A stretch of 9,540 bases of DNA, taken from NCBI GenBank assembly GCA_013695925.1, contig JACCZO010000198.1, positions 1 through 9,540 of the forward strand, read 5' to 3'. Numbering within the stretch: position 1 is the first letter of the stretch; every line of letters begins with the position of its first letter. Shown one piece after another: positions 6,786-9,540 of the stretch. This DNA is from Chthoniobacterales bacterium. GTDB taxonomy: Bacteria > Verrucomicrobiota > Verrucomicrobiia > Chthoniobacterales > UBA10450. A program made the translations under genes and the position numbers. The notes below the pieces were generated by a model, which was not told the DNA's origin, made no database searches, and was given only the letters and a program-made list of their open reading frames with translations.

Positions 6786-7213
6786 TTTTTACGGGTTAGT
6801 TTCTGAGTTGGGTTGATCAGAGAAATCGTCAGGGTCGAAGCGGTTCGGCCGAGCGGGTGGTGGATCGGCATCGATGCGGTTTGGCAGTTGCGCGAGCTAT
6901 CATGGGACAATGCTGGCCAAACCGGCTGGCTTGCTCCAGCCGAACCTCCGATCGGCCGGTCGCGGCAAAACTGCTTCTCGCGGATTGCCTGCACCCGCGC
7001 CTTGATCAAAGCGACTAAGAGATCATGGCGGGACGCTGAGAGGCTCGTTTCAAAGAGGTCCAGGAATGGGTTTCCTGACTGAAACCCTCCAGCATGGAGA
7101 GCCAACAGTATCGGCGGGGGATGCGGGTCGCTGGGCGTGGGTCGAGCAGGCACCCTGATGAAAAAGACGCCGGAGCGATTGGCCTCGGGTTCGTTAGGTT
7201 GGAACGCGCGCAT
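6782..7213 (-). pseudogene. Internally deleted, truncated paralogue of the neighbouring esterase
   Basis: The 143-residue frame reads like a shortened copy of the intact hydrolase downstream. LLALHAGGFQSGNPF (36-50) matches VVLLHEGEFEGGSPF. IGGSAGASQPVWPAL (88-102) matches VVGGSAGATHAVWVAL and keeps the serine nucleophile. Between them about 35 residues, including the WRLAP segment, are missing in frame. After residue 108 the similarity stops. There is no signal peptide, catalytic Asp or His, so hydrolase activity is very unlikely. Its TGA overlaps the ATG of the intact esterase (ATGA). A likely history is tandem duplication followed by decay of one copy. It could still be translated as a leader that couples the esterase to upstream transcription. 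The ATG at 7213 may not be the ancestral start. Confidence 0.65.
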
Positions 7214-7508
7214 AATGAGGGCGGAAGTAGTCGAGCTGGTTTACGCAGGCGGTGGTAAAGATTTTGCCGGCACGGCGAGGGCCGGTGACTGAGCCCGGCA
7301 GAGCAAGCCGGCGCTCAAGAGAGGACGGAAGGCGGAAAAGGAGGACAAAGGACGGCGGAACGTCAGGGGATTCACAACATCGATGGGTTTAGCGCCTATC
7401 GGTTTTAGAAAACAAGCAAAAAAATACTGAGGAGGTAATTATTTTTTAACCTGACCGTCGCTCGGCGATCGTCGTGACTGAAGGCGGGATTGAGAAGGGA
7501 GCAGGGCT
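7214..7508. other. Intergenic stretch, likely promoter side of the esterase operon
   Basis: With element 2 this makes about 390 bases without a gene between glmS and the esterase fragment. It holds a purine-rich run on the plus strand (about 7318-7360, repeats of GGA and GGCGG), several short GC hairpins near 7260-7315, and an A/T-rich island at about 7405-7450 that stands out from the GC-rich surroundings. A minus-strand promoter for the esterase operon would be expected here, but no pair of boxes could be assigned with confidence. No start codon with a plausible protein was found on either strand. Confidence 0.4.
7419..7447. repeat. All-A/T inverted repeat with a Shine-Dalgarno-like loop
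   Basis: AAAAAATA (7419-7426) and TATTTTTT (7440-7447) are perfect arms around a 13-base loop containing GGAGGT. No start codon follows the GGAGGT at usable spacing on the plus strand. On either strand the second arm is a T-run, but the stem itself is weak, so terminator function is doubtful. Confidence 0.4.
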
Positions 7509-7602
7509 GTAGACGCCTTCCTCTGGAAGGCGCGGGGCTGGCGCCCGATCGCGTTTTTAATCGCCTAACGAAGTGCCGCGTTTCGCAGAGCGAAACGTAT
7601 AC
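7509..7602. repeat. Composite hairpin element 2 with terminal inverted repeats
   Basis: The 94-base unit begins GTAGACG (7509-7515) and ends CGTATAC (7596-7602), an inverted pair matching at 6 of 7 bases. At its left end CGCCTTCC (7514-7521) pairs with GGAAGGCG (7525-7532) around TCT. At its right end CGTTTCGC (7579-7586) pairs with GCGAAACG (7590-7597) around AGA, which is TCT on the minus strand. Between them is a GC-rich piece with GGGC-TGGC-GCCC and a T-run at 7554-7558. The right end stops one base before the TGA of glmS (7604-7606). The plan matches element 1 although the stem sequences are unrelated. Confidence 0.65.
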
Positions 7603-7603
7603 A

Positions 7604-9475
7604 TCACTCCACCGTCACGCTTTTCGCGAGATTGCGCGGCTTGTCCACATCCCGTCCGAGAGCGACGGCGAGATGATAAGCGAAAAGCTGAAGCGGAATG
7701 ACGGTCAGGACTGGCATGACCGCGTCGTCCGCGTCGGGCACGAGGATGAGATCGTCGGCGATGCCTTTTAACTTGGCCGCGCCGCTCTCGGTCGTGACCG
7801 CGATGATCGGGCCTTTGCGCGCGCGGACCTGCTCGATGTTGTTCAGATTCTTGGAAAAAACCGCGTCGTCCGGGACGATGAAAACCGAGGGCAGCTCCGG
7901 TTTCACGAGTGCGATGACGCCGTGCTTTAATTCCGCGCTTGGATGGCCCTCGGCGTAGAGATAAGTGATCTCTTTCAGCTTCAGGGCCGCCTCGAGCGCG
8001 ATCGGGAAATTAAGCTGGCGACCGAAGAACAACATCCCGGTGGCGTCGACATATTTTTGCGCGACCGCTTTGATCTGGTCGCTCGTTTTGAGCAACTGCT
8101 CGATTTTTTCCGGCAGCGCCTCGAGCGCTTCGATGATGCAGGTTCCTTCCGCGGTCGAGAGATGGCGCATCCGGCCTAACAACAGGCCGATCAGGGTCAG
8201 GATCACGACCTGGGAAGTGAACGACTTGGTCGCGGCCACGCCGATCTCCGGGCCGGCATGCATGTAAACGCCGCCGTCGCTTTCCCGCGCGATCGTGCTC
8301 GCGACGTTGTTGCAAACGCCTAACGTGCGATAGCCCTTGCGCTGGCTCTCGCGCAGCGCACCCAGCGTGTCGGCCGTCTCGCCGCTCTGGCTGATCGCGA
8401 AGACGAGGGTGTCGCGCGTCATCGGAGTGTTGCGATGCCGAAATTCGCTCGCGTATTCCACCTCCGTCGGGACCTGGGCGAGCTGTTCGATGAGGTATTC
8501 GCCCACCATCCCGGCGTGCAGCGCGGTCCCGCAACCGGTCAACACAATCCGGCCGACATCGCGCAATTGCGCCGGGGTCATGTTCAACCCGCCGAGCTTT
8601 GCCGTGCATTCCTCGAGGCTGAGCCGGCCGCGCATCGCGTCGCACACCGAGCCGGGCTGCTCGAAGATTTCCTTCAGCATGTAATGCGGATAGTCGCCCT
8701 TCTTGATGTCCTCGGCGGTGAACTCGACTTTGCTGATGGAATGATTGCCGCGCTCGCCCGCGAGCGAGCTGATCTCGAATTTGTCGCGCTCGACCGCGAC
8801 GAGATCGAAGTCGTTCAGGTAAACCGCGTCGCGGGTGTAGGCGACGATCGCGCTCACGTCACTCGCGAGAAAGTTTTCATCCTTTCCGACGCCGAGGACG
8901 AGCGGGCTGCCGCGGCGCGCGCCGACAATGAAATCGGGGATGTCAGCATGCACCATCGCGATCCCGTAGGTGCCGATGACCTGCTGCAGGGCACTGCGGA
9001 GCGCTTCGACGAGAAGAGCTTTGTGCCGGCGCGGATCGGTGACGCCTTTGGCGGAGTCGTCATAGATTTTCCCGACCAGATGCGCCAGGACCTCGGTGTC
9101 GGTCTCCGACTTGAAATGATGCTCGCTCTCTTGCAAAAGAGTCTCCCGAATCTGGGCGTAGTTTTCGATCACGCCGTTGTGGACGAGGGCGAGTTTGCCG
9201 CTCTCATCGAAATGCGGATGAGCATTTTGATCGGTCGGCTTGCCGTGGGTCGCCCAGCGGGTGTGGCTGATGCCGTAAGTGCCAGCCGCGGGATCTTCCG
9301 CCATGAGTTTCGAGAGCCCGGCGATGCGGCCCGCGCATTTGCGGGTCTCGACGTGGTCGCCATCGACGATCGCCACGCCGGCGGAATCGTAACCGCGGTA
9401 CTCCAGCCGGCGCAGACCATCCAACAGGATGGGCCCCGCTTCCGCTCGACCGACGTATCCGACGATGCCGCACAT
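7604..9475 (-). CDS. glmS: Glutamine-fructose-6-phosphate aminotransferase (isomerizing)
   Basis: This cytoplasmic enzyme converts fructose-6-phosphate and glutamine to glucosamine-6-phosphate, the entry step to UDP-GlcNAc for peptidoglycan and lipopolysaccharide. The 623-residue protein is complete. The N-terminal glutaminase domain starts MCGIVGYVG, so Cys2 becomes the N-terminal nucleophile, and has HTRWATHG (71-78), HNG (99-101) and the SETDTE loop. Two SIS sugar-phosphate domains follow, with TGCGT near 313, SQSGET (362-367), EIGVAATKSFTSQ from 410, Glu502 in LKLKEITY, His518 in ELKHG and the C-terminal KPRNLAKSVTVE holding the sugar-binding lysine. It is about 14 residues longer than E. 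coli GlmS; at least part of the extra length appears to be an insertion near 143-155. No Shine-Dalgarno precedes the ATG in the 65 bases visible. No glmM or glmU neighbour is present. Confidence 0.97.
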   Translation of the reverse strand: MCGIVGYVGRAEAGPILLDGLRRLEYRGYDSAGVAIVDGDHVETRKCAGRIAGLSKLMAEDPAAGTYGISHTRWATHGKPTDQNAHPHFDESGKLALVHNGVIENYAQIRETLLQESEHHFKSETDTEVLAHLVGKIYDDSAKGVTDPRRHKALLVEALRSALQQVIGTYGIAMVHADIPDFIVGARRGSPLVLGVGKDENFLASDVSAIVAYTRDAVYLNDFDLVAVERDKFEISSLAGERGNHSISKVEFTAEDIKKGDYPHYMLKEIFEQPGSVCDAMRGRLSLEECTAKLGGLNMTPAQLRDVGRIVLTGCGTALHAGMVGEYLIEQLAQVPTEVEYASEFRHRNTPMTRDTLVFAISQSGETADTLGALRESQRKGYRTLGVCNNVASTIARESDGGVYMHAGPEIGVAATKSFTSQVVILTLIGLLLGRMRHLSTAEGTCIIEALEALPEKIEQLLKTSDQIKAVAQKYVDATGMLFFGRQLNFPIALEAALKLKEITYLYAEGHPSAELKHGVIALVKPELPSVFIVPDDAVFSKNLNNIEQVRARKGPIIAVTTESGAAKLKGIADDLILVPDADDAVMPVLTVIPLQLFAYHLAVALGRDVDKPRNLAKSVTVE

Positions 9476-9540
9476 AAGTTAGGGCGGAAGCGTGACACCG
9501 ACGGCGACTGGACGCAAGAAGGGGGCGATCGCTCCAATCC

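Noticed and set aside
7579..7597. Rho-independent terminator of glmS
   Set aside because: The hairpin is well placed after the stop, but on the minus strand it is followed by CGGCACTTCG and not a T-run.
8010..8645. Second minus-strand frame inside glmS
   Set aside because: Arg/Asp-rich out-of-frame translation of the SIS domains.
9476..9540. glmS ribozyme or riboswitch in the glmS leader
   Set aside because: Only 65 bases are visible and no ribozyme core elements are recognisable; the leader continues outside the window.

Overview
The window is GC-rich and codes densely on both strands. No rRNA, tRNA, CRISPR array or complete insertion sequence is visible. Lineage is best guessed from the large secreted protein at 3814-5673. 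It carries an N-terminal W-x-x-x-x-x-x-W-x-x-x-x-N-W module, an autotransporter-associated beta-strand repeat and the ending NDLTLTVVP, a combination common in soil Verrucomicrobiota such as Chthoniobacterales. This is inference from family knowledge, not a phylogeny.

Left part, plus strand: the 3' part of serA (serine synthesis, N-terminus cut by the window edge); a three-helix GlsB/YeaQ-type membrane protein; a non-haem ferritin with all ferroxidase ligands and a strong ribosome binding site; and an exported protein with C-terminal TPR repeats. The second and third suggest stress and iron handling.

Middle part, minus strand: an apparent operon, in transcription order, of a decayed esterase fragment (7213-6782), an intact probable Tat-exported alpha/beta hydrolase (6785-5676) and the large beta-strand repeat protein (5673-3814). 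The first junction is an ATGA overlap and the second has a 2-base gap, so the genes look translationally coupled. Beyond the operon's 3' end lies a frameshifted remnant (3709-3496) whose start resembles the C-terminus of the beta-strand protein.

Right part, minus strand: a full-length glmS (glucosamine-6-phosphate synthase) ending at 7604, with its start at 9475.

The main unexplained signal is two short composite elements, about 3710-3819 and 7509-7602. Each is bounded by short inverted repeats beginning GTA. Each contains perfect hairpins whose stems differ completely in sequence while the loop stays the trinucleotide TCT (AGA on the other strand). Each abuts the stop codon of a minus-strand gene: the TAA of the beta-strand gene lies inside the right terminal repeat of the first, and the TGA of glmS is one base beyond the second. 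A further 9-bp hairpin lies inside the coding leader of the beta-strand protein. These look like a small dispersed, possibly mobile hairpin family that settles at gene ends.
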